In this document: one piece after another, positions 1-11,950 of the stretch
How the letters are laid out: the number at the start of each line of letters is the position of its first letter
Numbering within the stretch: the stretch's first letter is position 1
NCBI RefSeq assembly: GCF_001723175.1
Contig: NC_064656.1
Coordinates: 1,798,001 to 1,862,000, forward strand
From: Penicillium oxalicum
Taxonomy: Eukaryota > Ascomycota > Eurotiomycetes > Eurotiales > Aspergillaceae
Length of the DNA: 64,000 nt
Reading direction: 5' to 3'
Program-made: the position numbers and the translations under genes
The notes under the pieces: generated by a model
The model's input: only the letters and a program-made list of their open reading frames with translations
The model's database searches: none
What the model was told of the DNA's origin: nothing

Positions 1-102
1 ACAAAACCTCTGTAAACATTCAAGGGACGCTCCAAAAGGTGTAACTTACGACTGCGCGTTCTTGGAACCGCTGGCCTTGCCGCCGGACTTTCCGCCAGTC
101 AT
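1..102 (-). CDS. Histone H2A, first exon (partial, runs off window start)
   Basis: Core nucleosome histone H2A, packing DNA in the nucleus as a dimer with H2B. On the minus strand the ATG is at 102-100 and exon 1 (102-50) reads MTGGKSGGKASGSKNAQS, the typical fungal H2A amino-terminal tail. A GTAAGT donor follows immediately at 49, so an intron covers 1-49 and the histone fold lies beyond the window. It is transcribed divergently from H2B at 755, the usual fungal arrangement that keeps the two histones co-expressed in S phase. Identity rests on the tail sequence plus the neighbour; only 17 complete codons are visible, but the match is distinctive. Confidence 0.9.
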
Positions 103-1362
<1,260 letters not shown>

Positions 1363-1890
1363 GCGGTCGGTTGCGACTTGTTCTTGATTTCATTTTCACT
1401 TCTGTTCGATTCCTTGCGGCTTTGCTCTGTCATGTTTTCTTTTCTGCCTCCTGATCTTTCGTGGGCTCTCGGAGGCGGTTCGGTTATGGGTGTTTTGCGG
1501 GTTTTCTAATGTGTCATGGGATGGTATCAATTTTCTTTTCCCGATGGGCGACTTTTTCTGACGGTTACTACTCGATGCGCGTGGTGTAACATAACTACTC
1601 GGGTCTGGGGGCTGGTTGCATGGGTTAACCTCCCCCTTACTAAGAACGCGAAATACCAAAATGCTCAATAGCATTATCACAACATTTTTGATCAATCTCT
1701 TCCATTCTCTCCTATTTATTCCCGTTTGTCCCACTGACCTAGATTCTCAACTGCATCTTTCTTCAGTGGTGGTTTCCCGATGCGTCACATGGGTTGTCTG
1801 CGATTATCGACACGGTGGAAGTTCATCGCACTGTGCGGTTCCTCTGTGACCCTCATGCCTTGATGGCAGATCTCTTTCGCGATGGCAAAA
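1363..1890. other. Convergent 3' region between H2B and atg4
   Basis: About 530 bp between the H2B stop and the atg4 stop on the opposite strand. It is T-rich and must hold both 3' untranslated regions. Small open frames here lack any recognisable protein and overlap both strands. I see no further gene. Confidence 0.6.
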
Positions 1891-3483
1891 TTACACCAGT
1901 ACCGCGGAGCCGGAGTCACTATCATCCAGCACCTCCACCTCGTTCAGCGCCTCTCTTCGGCCATGACCGGCGTCGACGGGCGCTTCCCCCGTGGTCAAGT
2001 GAATGATGGGCTTGCCGGGCGTGGATTGCAGCCGACTTTTCCAATCGGTCCAGTCAGCATCATCTTGGATCAGGAACCCGATCAGCATGCTGGGATCCAT
2101 ATCCTTGATGTGAATGCGCCGCAGTCGACGGGTATGGCACGTATCCGACTCTTCCGCACTGTATCCGCCCTCTGGCCGATATGGTAGGGCGGGCCGGGTG
2201 AAGTGTGGATCCAAAAAGAAGAGATGGGAATCTTGTGCTCCTACGAAATAGTGGGATGCGGAGGGACGGCCACTACAAGTGGATGCCGAAATGTTCCCTG
2301 TGTCAGTCGGAAGCTCTCGAGGATGGCAGGCATCTTGGGGAGTCTATTGAAGGTGGAGAAATGGAAGCCAGCACTTACCCAGCGATGCCCACAGACTGTG
2401 GGTATTGCAGCGCAGCTTGCAATCCGTCCCAGTATACGGACGTGACCTGATCGATACCCAAACGAACACCCATGAGAATCAAGGTCGGTTGTATTGATCC
2501 GTTCTGATCGCTAGCGATCCGAATAAACTGGTCCTCGTAAACGTCGGACGTGTCCTTGGTCACATATACTCGTAGCGGTGGCGGGTCTTGTGAGCTTAAG
2601 AGAGTTCTATAGCACCGGACGTGGTTAGCTTTTGGAGACGCCCGAGGTCATCCATAAGGGTATAAACTGGGGTCGAGTGTTGAGCAAGACGAACTGAATG
2701 CATCGGGCTGTGGCCGATGGTCCAAACCATTCTCCCGGGTACTTGCCACAGGATTCAGCACCGCACTGGACAAATCGATGGATGGAGAACGGGGCGTCGG
2801 GGTGATCGGCAAACATGGCCAGCAGTTTGGATTCGTCCTCGCTTTCCTTTCCTCGTCGCCATGCTAGACTTGAAGTCAGTCCAGTGGTTCCGATGTCTGC
2901 GTGGCTGTTTGTAGAGAAGGGAAGGGAAGGGTGTTATTTCTTGCCTCGGCCCAGTTGAAGAATAGAAAGAGTATTTGCCAGTAAACTCTGCCCAGACCGG
3001 ATCATACAGCCCCATCCTGTGTCGGACGTGAAGCCCTGAGAGTCCATGAGCTGGCTCCGCAGGCGCACCCCCAGCGTCATCGACGATGTCGCCTCGGGGT
3101 TGGTGCTGCGGGGGATGGGTGGGAAATGAGAGCGATATGTCATCCATATCCGCGACTCAAAGTCAGCGAGAAAGGCCTCGGGCCAGGCACTGTCTGCGGC
3201 GTGTCCTTTTTCTGCCCCTGCGGTCTTCTTCGTGCCCTCTACGTGATCTGTTGGACCAAGTCAGAATCTTGTGTGCCAGAGAGAATATATGCCCGATCAG
3301 ACCGCATGGCTTGTTCCACGGCCTGTCTAACGTACCCGTGTCTGAGGATCTTGTCGCCTGTGCGGGGGTGTATTCTTGGCCCAGGCACCATATTGAAGCC
3401 GCTGGTGTTGTGTGATTCTTGGGTTCCGGATCCCAAAAGTATTGGACAATCCGTTTGCACTTTTCCAGATCCACCCCGGTCAT
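1891..3483 (-). CDS. atg4: Autophagy cysteine protease Atg4 (five exons)
   Basis: Cytosolic C54-family protease that trims Atg8 to expose its C-terminal glycine and later releases Atg8 from phosphatidylethanolamine on autophagic membranes. Minus-strand exons: 3483-3336, 3247-2945, 2863-2695, 2606-2379 and 2272-1891, giving 409 residues, usual for fungal Atg4. It opens MTGVDLEKCKRIVQYFWDPE; an upstream in-frame GTG is not used. The catalytic Cys is in SDTGWGCMIRSGQS (exon 2); the Asp and His are in FFLDPHFTRP (exon 5). HRFVQCGAESCGKYPGEWFG, the YVTKDTSDVYED stretch and RRLRRIHIKDMDPSMLIGFL are also family-typical. Intron 2 (2864-2944) appears to use a GC donor (G|GCAAGA) and intron 3 (2607-2694) a GTTCGT donor with a GCTAAC branch site; all splices keep frame. 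Divergent from the Sqs1-like gene. Confidence 0.93.
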
Positions 3484-4599
3484 CTCCACGGTATAACTTG
3501 CGCGATGCGGGATGAAGTGTTTGGGTGAAGGGGTGGGTTGGAGATCAGGTGGAGGGAGAGTGAGCGGAGGTCAAGGTGAGCGGCGGGATCTCAAATCAGA
3601 AATATATGTCATCCATGAATGATCTATCTACCTTTCCCCCCGGGAATTACGGATGAGACAATCTCTCTACCGCATAAAGGTCGCGAGCTTGAAGCGAAGC
3701 TGTACGGGGACTGAAACACACCAGCAACGGAGCAAGTGATTGTAGGAGATATCTTCAGGATGAGAAATTGGGAGGTAAAAAAGGATGGAAGTGATCACGG
3801 GCGGTTGTCACGACGTCAGGCCGTCGATCAGCCCGCCGACTGGTGCGTCTGGAGAGCGGCTGCCAAGTACGGTAAAAGTACACAAGGTATTTACATTGTT
3901 TTGCAGTTTGCAATAAATGTGCTGGGAACATTTTTTTTTGTAAGTTTGTACATGCTTACTATATAACATCCATACCTGCTACTACATCCTGCCCCCATAC
4001 GGCCACAGTCCGTATCAAAGGAGGATGGATATGAACTGAAACCATGACTAGCACAGTACGAAGTTATAACTTATAAAGTATATAAGCTATCAAACGCCCA
4101 GGCCAAAGTTGAGGACCACTAAAAGATTACCGGGTCATTCCTATCACACCTTCAAGGTGTGATAAGCTAACACGAAGTGGACTCCAAGCTCCCCAAGTAT
4201 TCGAAGCTAGACAGGAAAGTCCCTCCTCCCATTGATGCAGCATGCAAAACAAAGAAGAAAAAAAAAGGGGAAAGAAACTGACCACTGGCAGAATTATTTA
4301 TCGGTCGATGTCTGACACCCAGGACGAGCTCACACTGCTAGGTTAAGGAAGCACCAGTCTTCCCTGTAATGACGAGTGACCAACCGTGATCCATCCACAC
4401 CCTCGTTGATCGCTCGACTTGGTGCTGCTGGCCGATCAGTTCGATCCGACGAAAGGCCCACCGCCCGGCCCCACTCCCGCTGAAAGTCCCAAACGTTGCC
4501 AAAAGTTCCACCAGCCCACTCCACCTCTCTCTTTCTCTCTCACTCTCTTTTACTCTCTGCCTCTCCTAGAGTGAAGTCAACTGGTGACCCTCCACGCAT
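3484..4599. other. Intergenic region upstream of atg4 and the Sqs1-like gene
   Basis: A 1.1-kb divergent promoter region. It holds pyrimidine tracts just before 4600 (CTCTCTCTTTCTCTC) and purine tracts around 4255-4275. Short open frames show no recognisable protein. No RNA gene was seen. Confidence 0.6.
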
Positions 4600-6784
4600 A
4601 TGGCCCGCCATGGGAAATCCAAGGCCTGGGCCAAAAAGGGCCCTAAGAAGGCCCCCAAGAAGGCCCCTCTAAGTAAGAGCCCTTCGGCGGCACTCTCAAC
4701 CATTCGCGCTAACAATCCCCGCATCCAGTGTCGCCACATCGGTTTACGATGCAGGAAGAGGCCAGAAACACCGAAGGCCACTCTCGAGATTGGCGAACCA
4801 GCAGCAACCTGAGACACAAAGCGGTGCAATTTGTCAAGGCTGGTCATGTGCAACGAAGTGAATTCGAAACGATCGAGACCGCCGAGGAGGATGGCGAGCT
4901 CCAGGTAGATGACCAACCGGCAACGGCAGCTTTCCAGTCTGATCCAGAGAGTCGGGCAGAGCCACAAGAGGCAACGGAGCCCCGGGATCTTTCTGCGGTT
5001 ATGCTGCCAAGGATGGACGACGTGAAACACCCGACCTCATTGCATCTAGATCAAGCCCCGAGCGATTTCCACGAGTCGAGCGACTCGAGCGAAGATGAGG
5101 TGGTCTTTACGGGGAGGAAGCCTAGCATGAGACCAGTCGTCATCGAAACCAGCCAAGCGGAGCTTGACCTCATGTTCCAAAACCACGCCCAGGAAACAGA
5201 GGTGGTCAAATCCACACCGGCGCCGACGATGGACAGCTTGACGACCGGAAAGCCCCAATCGGATTCGAGCCACGCGCGAGTCCAGAAAAACAAGCGAGAC
5301 ACACGCGGATGGACCCGAAAGGATGAAGATGATATGCTGGCTGATTATATCGCCAATATGGATAGCGACTACCTCGAGGCACTGGGTGTTCAGCAAGGTG
5401 AACATCGACGCAAGAACGAAGACAAGCAGTCGGCCGAGGAATCGTCTTCAGACGAGGACGGAGCCGCTTCTATCATCTCCGCAGAGTTCCGTGCACTGCT
5501 CAAGGGAGATTCAAAAGAGGATTCTGGCCGGAACTCAATCGACAGTGGTGAGTATGCAGTGGTATGTGGAGTGGTGCAACACTAACTAACCTGAAAGCCC
5601 CAGGTCTCTCTCGGATGCGAATCGACGCGGAAAACGAGTTTGTGCTTGACTCTGATGATTCCGACGATGACGACGAAGAGGATGGGGATGACGATGAGGA
5701 TGACGAGGACGACGACCTGGAAATCAACCTTGATCTGATGGATGAGTTCAATTTGGATTCAGACGACGAGGATCTAGATACGGAGCTTCTCGAAGATATG
5801 GCGATGAACTACCTCGCCGACCGGAAGAAGGGGGCACGCTCAAGTAAATCTCCTTTTGCGTCGGCAACGGCATTCGCAGACGCTCTGGAGGACGACCCAT
5901 ATTATGGCCTTGACATGATGGATTTCAATCGTCCGAGCTTGCAGAAGAAGGGTAAGGGCAAGAAGCCACCTGGCCTGGATCTCATGCTCTCCGACAGTGA
6001 TCTGGAAGCCCATCTCCACGATGTGTGGCAAGTCGACCGGAAGAAGAAAAAGGCCAAGAAGCAGGAACGAGAAGAGCTTCGAAAGCAGGGCTTGCTGGGT
6101 CGGGATCCTGGATTTGCAGACCTCAAGATCAAGTATTCCAAGGGAATGAACTTTGAAGAATTGATGACTGAGATTCGATCGTTTATGCTCTCACCAAATT
6201 CGAGGTACGTTGACCATATACCGGACCTCCTTTACCTCTTGTCATCCGCAGCTCTCCCCTACACATTTGGTCTTGAAGAACCTTTCCGAATTAGAACTAA
6301 TCGTGCTGTCTGTAGCCTTTCCCTACCGGCGATGACTAAGCATCGCCGCAAGACGATTCATGAGCTGGCCAACGTGATGAACCTCAAGTCGCAATCCAAA
6401 GGCAAAGGTCCCTCGCGCTTCCCCATGCTCATCAAAACGTCTCGCACTCCTACGTATACTCGCAGAACCATCGTGCAAGTGGACGATCTGCTTTGTGGCA
6501 AAAAGTTGAACCGGCGCCTCTACCAGTCATGGGGCTCAGATGCGGCCAAATACAGCAAGCCCGCGAGAGTGAAGCGTGGAGGAGGTGCCGGTGGTGCAAC
6601 GACTTACATGGATGGTGACGTCGTTGGCGGAACTGCTCCAGAAATCGGAGTCGAGAACCGCGGACGAGCTATGCTGGAGAGAATGGGCTGGAGTAGTGGC
6701 ACTGCTCTTGGTGCAGTAAACAACAAGGGAATTCTGCAACCCGTTGCGCACGTGGTCAAAAATTCCCGCACCGGTCTCGGCTAA
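4600..6784 (+). CDS. Sqs1-like G-patch/R3H protein (four exons)
   Basis: Homologue of yeast Sqs1/Pfa1, a nuclear protein that activates the DEAH helicase Prp43 through its G-patch in ribosome biogenesis and splicing. Exons 4600-4672, 4729-5547, 5604-6204 and 6316-6784 give 653 residues. A basic amino-terminal stretch (KSKAWAKKGPKKAPKKAP) precedes long acidic regions, the strongest around residues 300-330 (runs of D and E). An R3H-like region follows at about 498-570 (TKHRRKTIHELANVMNLKSQ), then the G-patch at the extreme C-terminus (GRAMLERMGWSSGTALGAVN). Intron 1 is supported by A|TG phasing and restored frame. Intron 3 (6205-6315, GTACGT...TGTAG) is 111 nt with no stop codon, so unspliced RNA also stays open; the spliced junction SPNSSLSLPAMTKHRRK fits the family better. 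Function is by family. Confidence 0.87.
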
Positions 6785-7078
6785 GTCGACGAGCAGAAAA
6801 AAGTGCTGGTCATCTTTGTGCTGTTTTTCTCCTCTCCTGCTCGCGCTCTCAGTCCTCCGTCACTGCCGTGTCCCGTCGCGCCACCATTCTTGTTTGTTCC
6901 ATCATGTTCACTTTGAATATATTACGGCGCTTGCGCTGGACGGGTGGCGACAGTCTACACTTGATGCGATACTCCACTCGTTCTATAGAGATACCAAGGG
7001 GACATGAGAATGGTTCCCCAGAATATAGATTTGACATGCACGGCGTTATATAGTAACCTATTGAGTCTTGGTCGAGAA

Positions 7079-8841
7079 TCATCGTTTCCTACCCTTTGCA
7101 GGCGCTTTCCGTAACTGAGCGTGATCTGGATGATCTTTCAGATGAGCAAATAGTTTCGTTTTGGACGGGAAGCTGGCATGGCAATTCGTGCACGAGAAGT
7201 CGGTGGACTCTGCTGATTCACGAGCCGCCTTTTTGGCCCGTCTTTGTTTCGCCTTGCCCGGTTTCGATGCCACGGACGATCGGTCGTTGATATCCGTGGC
7301 AGATAATTCTTCGGTCAGTGGAGTCATGGGATCCCCACTGGCGTTTGAGTCGAGATCCGAGCGGAATCTGCTTTGGACAGCCTCTCTGGAGGCGTAGTCC
7401 TCGTCGACAGAATCGAGAGAGTCTCGAGACGGGGCTTGCTTGCCTCGCTCATCCTGGGAAAGTACATCCTCATTATCGTCCCCGTCGTCATGCTTTTCTC
7501 CCGACATACTTGATTTGGAATCGGAATCACGCTTCTTCTGGAGCGGCGGCTCGCGCTGGATGGCCAAAGGCTCGCGCTCAACACTGTGGTCGTCTGCGTA
7601 CCCAATGCTGGCGTCGTCTGCAATGAGTTCTATTGATGGTGAAGCCAAACCAGGTGATTCCACCGAGCCAGTGGGATCTAGGTCCAATGCGTCATTTTGT
7701 AATTGCATGTCCCGACGGAGCTGTTTGACGGCTTTGATGTGTTTTTTGCTCCGCTCGTGGGCCTCAAACTGTTTCTGACTCTTGAATTGCTTGTTGCACA
7801 CGATGCACTCGAAGCTCTCCACCTCAATCTCACTTTCCTCACTGTCCCCTTCCTCCTCCAAGGTTGGTTCCTCGGATCGGGCCCACTCGGGGAGGACAAA
7901 GTCTGCCATTTTCGCTTGATTCTGCGCGCGTGACCGAGCGGCCTGGGCTGCCACTGACTGACGAAGGGCTTCCTGGCGCTGGGCATCATTTTGCGCGTTC
8001 GCCCGGTATCGCGGGTCTCGCTTCTTGACAAACGCCACCAACGACCGGACCGCGTCGTTGAATTCCCGAATAGCTTCTTCACGCAGCCGCCGGTTTTCTT
8101 TCTCCATCATCCTCCGCACGCGACGATCCGGAGCCTCCGAATATCGGTAGGCATCCTTCCAAGCATACGACTTGCAGGTGGAGAAGCCGCTCCAGGCTGC
8201 GTAGAAGGGCCGGACAACGGACTCGAAATCATCGTCGCGAGATCCAAAGCTGGGATAGTCGACCACCTCCTGGTTCTCCCATTGACACGCGAGGCGCTCT
8301 TCTAGAGCCAGCTGGGCAAATTGCTCCTGGAGCCCCCCAAAGAATCCCGTGGGCGAGTCGGAGAATTCCATACGAGGGCTGAACTTGGCGAAGACCTTGA
8401 GAACATCCTCCGCTGTTGTCAGACGGATGTTGTACGAGTGCTGATCCTCCGATGATCCGTTCGTTCCAAGGAACACCTCACTATGCGAATCATACCATGC
8501 CCGCTCTTGGGGATCGGAAAGGACTTCGTATGCGGATTGAATCTCGGCAAACAACCGGGTAGCCTCCTCGACGTTTCCATAGTTCCGATCCGGATGTAGC
8601 TCGAGGGCCTTTTTCCGATATGCCTTTTTGATTCTGCACGGTAATGGGGTTCTGTGAGCCAAACTCGTACTGCCAGAGCGTATTGTCTTGGTAGGAGTGA
8701 AACAGAAAGTTCTCTTATGACCTACTCATCCTCGGTTGCCCCTCGTGTTATCCCTAAGAGCTCATAGTAGTCTGTCTTTTGCTCCGACTGGGCTGCTTGA
8801 GCATTCTGATCCGTGGAATTTGACGACTGGGACTGGCCCAT
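7079..8841 (-). CDS. Jjj1-like J-domain co-chaperone with two C2H2 zinc fingers
   Basis: Homologue of yeast Jjj1/human DNAJC21, a cytosolic Hsp70 co-chaperone that helps recycle factors from late pre-60S ribosomes. Exon 1 is 8841-8726 and exon 2 is 8633-7079, with an intron at 8725-8634 (GTAGGT...TGCAG); product 556 residues. Starting at 8841 supplies the front of the J domain ([18 protein letters not shown]); the longer open frame starting at 8662 lacks it. The HPD triad lies at about residues 52-54 (LELHPDRN). The middle is charged and coiled-coil-like ([17 protein letters not shown]). Finger 1 ([19 protein letters not shown]) starts near 314, followed by an acidic serine-rich linker; finger 2 ([19 protein letters not shown]) starts near 519; the end is basic. 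Convergent with the Sqs1-like gene 294 bp away; both act in ribosome assembly. Confidence 0.92.
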
Positions 8842-9552
8842 GGTGAATTGGAGCTTTTCTTATGTCGCAGAGCCACTATACACCGCACGCGACGGAGTGA
8901 CGTCTCCAGCCTCTTCTATCGTTCTTGGTATGTTGACGAAAAGATTGCGCTCCGCTCGTAGTACTCAGATCGCAAAGTGAGTGTCTTCTCCCACTAGCGC
9001 CGAATATCAGAGTGATACCTGTCGTGTCAAGCAAAGTCGGTGCGTGGTTTTCTGATTTTCACGCAGGTTTTGTGTATGTGATTGTGTCCTCTCTTGTTAT
9101 TTTTTTTTTTCTTTTTTCCTTTTTCCTTTTTGGCCTTCCCCTCACTCTTGTCCGCGGGCCAGGACAGCTGCTGGTGGCCTGATCAGTCAGGCCCACAATT
9201 CACCTGATTCTCCGCCTGCGCCCGCTCCCCGCCCTTTCTGCCGGGAACCTGTGCCTTGCTTGCTCCCAAGTACATCATTCCGGGGCCCAGATCGAGATCT
9301 CCAACGGTCGTTTTCGCTTTCCGGATTTTCGTGTCGAGAAGGGAACCATGTCTCATTCCCGCCACCTGCACGACTGAAGGTCCCGATACCAACAGAGGCG
9401 AGACTGCGCTTTATGCTTTATAGTCTTCGGTCCAAGCTCCGGGGTACGAGTCCGGGAGTTAGATTGCTATCGCGTGGCTAATCAGTTCCCTCCTCCTCTC
9501 GCTGTTCAACAAAAGGCACCTCGAGAGGACGGACCTCCATTCACGGGCAGGG
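8842..9552. other. Intergenic promoter region of the Jjj1-like and F-box genes
   Basis: About 710 bp between divergent start codons. It contains a T-rich run at about 9098-9130 and the pyrimidine-rich leader of the F-box gene. No RNA gene or convincing open frame was seen. Confidence 0.6.
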
Positions 9553-11552
9553 ATGGTCATGTCTCTTGATTCTTTACCGGAGGAGATTCTTCATTATATC
9601 CTTTGCTATCTACCCCCGCGCTCGACTGCTGCGTTGGAGCAGACCAGTCGCCGATGGAAGAATGTGACGACGGTGCCTTTGCTATGGCGTCACTATTGCG
9701 GAACACAATTTAAGTCATGGGACAAAAAACATGATATTATTGGGAAACTCGTTGCACCCCCATCAGACGTCGACTGGAAGGCGCTCTACGTGTCAAGGTC
9801 GCAGATCGATCGCGCAGTGACTCGGCTTTTGGATAGTATCCTCGCTAGTCAAACGGGTCGCATCGAGAAGTTTCGCGCCGTGATCGATTTTGGCTACGAT
9901 GCCAAAGATACGCTCTTACGACATAGTCAAGTCGAGTCGGGCGAGGATCATCTTGCAAGGAGGTTTGTCTGCCTGTTATCTCTCATCCACACTGTCGTGC
10001 TGTGTCCTGTATGGCTTATGCGGATCGGTTGACTGACTTTTTTTCCCCCTTTGCTTTTCCGACCAACAGATATTACGCGCGAGCCCTTTTGACGTGTCTT
10101 CATCGGAGTATCGCCGTACCAGAATGGGCTAAACTTCGACGCGGTGAACCGGTATCACTCGAACGCGCGTTGGGCGCTTTTGACCTCTTTATACCGGAGA
10201 GTGGGTTTGGTGACCTGGACGAGGTACGACTTGAGGCTCTCTCTAGCCTGCTATTTGTTCACAGTCCCCGTTCCAAAGCTGATAGGACATTAAGATCAAG
10301 GATACCCTGGACGATCTCGTTGCTCGATATAACATGTCCGATCCCGACTCTCCCGCGTTGAGCCCTCGCAACAAAGCTCTTTCCCTCGCATCATGGTTGC
10401 GCAATAACGAGCTGACCGGAATCGAGATTGGTCGAGAATACCACGCGCTCGAACATAACTTCTTGGGCATGGCTTTGAGCACCTCAGGGCACAATTCTCT
10501 GCCGCTAATCTCCGCGGCCATTTATTGCTATGTGGCTCGGAAAGTCGGGCTGAATGCTCATCCGTGCGGATTTCCATTCCATGTTCACGTCATTGTGACT
10601 CCACCGCCCGGACAGGATATGGATGGAGAAGCTCTTGCCCCGGGAGCCGTTGGCTCTCCGATGTATCTGGACCCGTTTCGAGGCGCGCGCGAAACTCCGG
10701 TTGCGGATCTGCGAGATCAACTTGTCTTTCTCGGCGCCTCTCAAACCGAGCAGACCGCATTCCTCGGGCCGTCGCAGACCTCGGAGATTGTTCAGCGATG
10801 CAGCCGAAACATTTGGACCTCCATTCACTCTGCACCCCAGGGCTCCCCTGGGCACTCATCATCTGTAGATATGGTCAGCGCTAAATATGCGTCGCTGTGG
10901 TCGTCGATGCTCCTCACGGGGGACTCGCGGCCCATGGATCTGCGCCACCATCTTCCGTTGCTGATGGAACTCTTCGCGACTGATTTCCCTTCTGATATCT
11001 TTCTTGTGGAGCAATACATCGTGCCTCTCTTCCAAGGTCTGTTTGAGCATGAGCATATCCTTGAAAGTCTTCATGTGATGCGTGCGGTCGACGAGATCCC
11101 GAAACAGGTTCGCCGACGGACGGGCGAGAACCAAAATATTCGATTTTTGGTGGGTCAGGTCTTTCGTCACCGTCGATATCATTATCGTGCGATCATCACC
11201 GGCTGGGACCGGGAATGTGGCGCGGGCGAACAGTGGATGCGGCGGATGGGCATTGATCGATTGCAGGCCGGTCGTCACCAAAGCTTCTACCATGTTCTGT
11301 AAGGACTCAGTCTCTCCCCCCCCCTGGTTGACGCGCCAAAGCCTCTTTATACTAACCTGTTTCTGATTGCTGCTTAGTGTGGAGGATGGAAGTGTACGAT
11401 ATGTCGCGGAGGAAAACATCGACTTGATCCTCCCTGAGCTGGCCGAATTGCCTGCGAGTCTTACGAGTATCGCAGGAAAGCATTTCAAGCGATGGGACGA
11501 GGCGAGTCGAGCATTTGTCAGTAATATGAGAGACGAATACCCCGATAATTAA
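9553..11552 (+). CDS. FBXO21-like F-box protein with SirB1/transglutaminase-like and YccV-like domains
   Basis: Probable substrate-recognition subunit of an SCF ubiquitin ligase. Exons 9553-9962, 10070-10223, 10295-11298 and 11378-11552 give 580 residues; every junction has GT-AG ends and keeps frame. The F-box is at the amino terminus (SLDSLPEEILHYILCYLPPR). The middle resembles the SirB1/Transglut_core2 fold, with NNELTGIEIGREYHALEHNF then LISAAIYCYVARKVGLNAHP; the last segment includes a Cys in NAHPCGFPFHVHV. The C-terminus (about 466-560) is YccV-like: NIRFLVGQVFRHRRYHYRAI, GWD, then SFYHVLVEDGSVRYVAEENI. This three-domain order is that of human FBXO21. The start could also be the in-frame ATG at 9559. 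The substrate is unknown. Confidence 0.88.
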
Positions 11553-11950
11553 GGTATAATGAAAGATTTTACTCTTCGAATGAACAACCTTGTCTTGGTA
11601 TCAGCGACCCGTGATGCTGTGACAACTGATCCGCATGATTTTGTACATGAATTGGTTCACTCCCTTGCGATATCTTTCTCATATGACACTGTTTCCTCCC
11701 TCAGCACCTTTTTTATCATTTGGAACAAGGAGGCAGCCATTAAGTCTCATAGCAAGTGTTTTTTTTTTTTTTTTTACTGCCCCTCATGGCCGCTTCTGCC
11801 AGGTATGATCTCGTGCACGACACAGGCAAAGATCATCGGTCGTCCGGTCTTGAATAGTGTATTGCAGAAGCTTGCCTTGATGTAAAGCATTGGTTTCATG
11901 TTCCACATTCAGTGGATTGAATCCCAGTTCTGCCCTCGTCTCCAGTTTCC
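11553..11950. other. Intergenic, F-box gene to kinase gene
   Basis: About 400 bp with a long T run at about 11759-11775 and no convincing coding sequence. It should hold the 3' end of the F-box gene and the promoter of the next gene on the same strand. Confidence 0.5.

Noticed and set aside
4566..5030. 154-codon minus-strand frame
   Set aside because: Antisense to the Sqs1-like exons; no family features.
10859..11488. 209-codon minus-strand frame
   Set aside because: Antisense to the YccV-like end of the F-box gene and crosses its intron.
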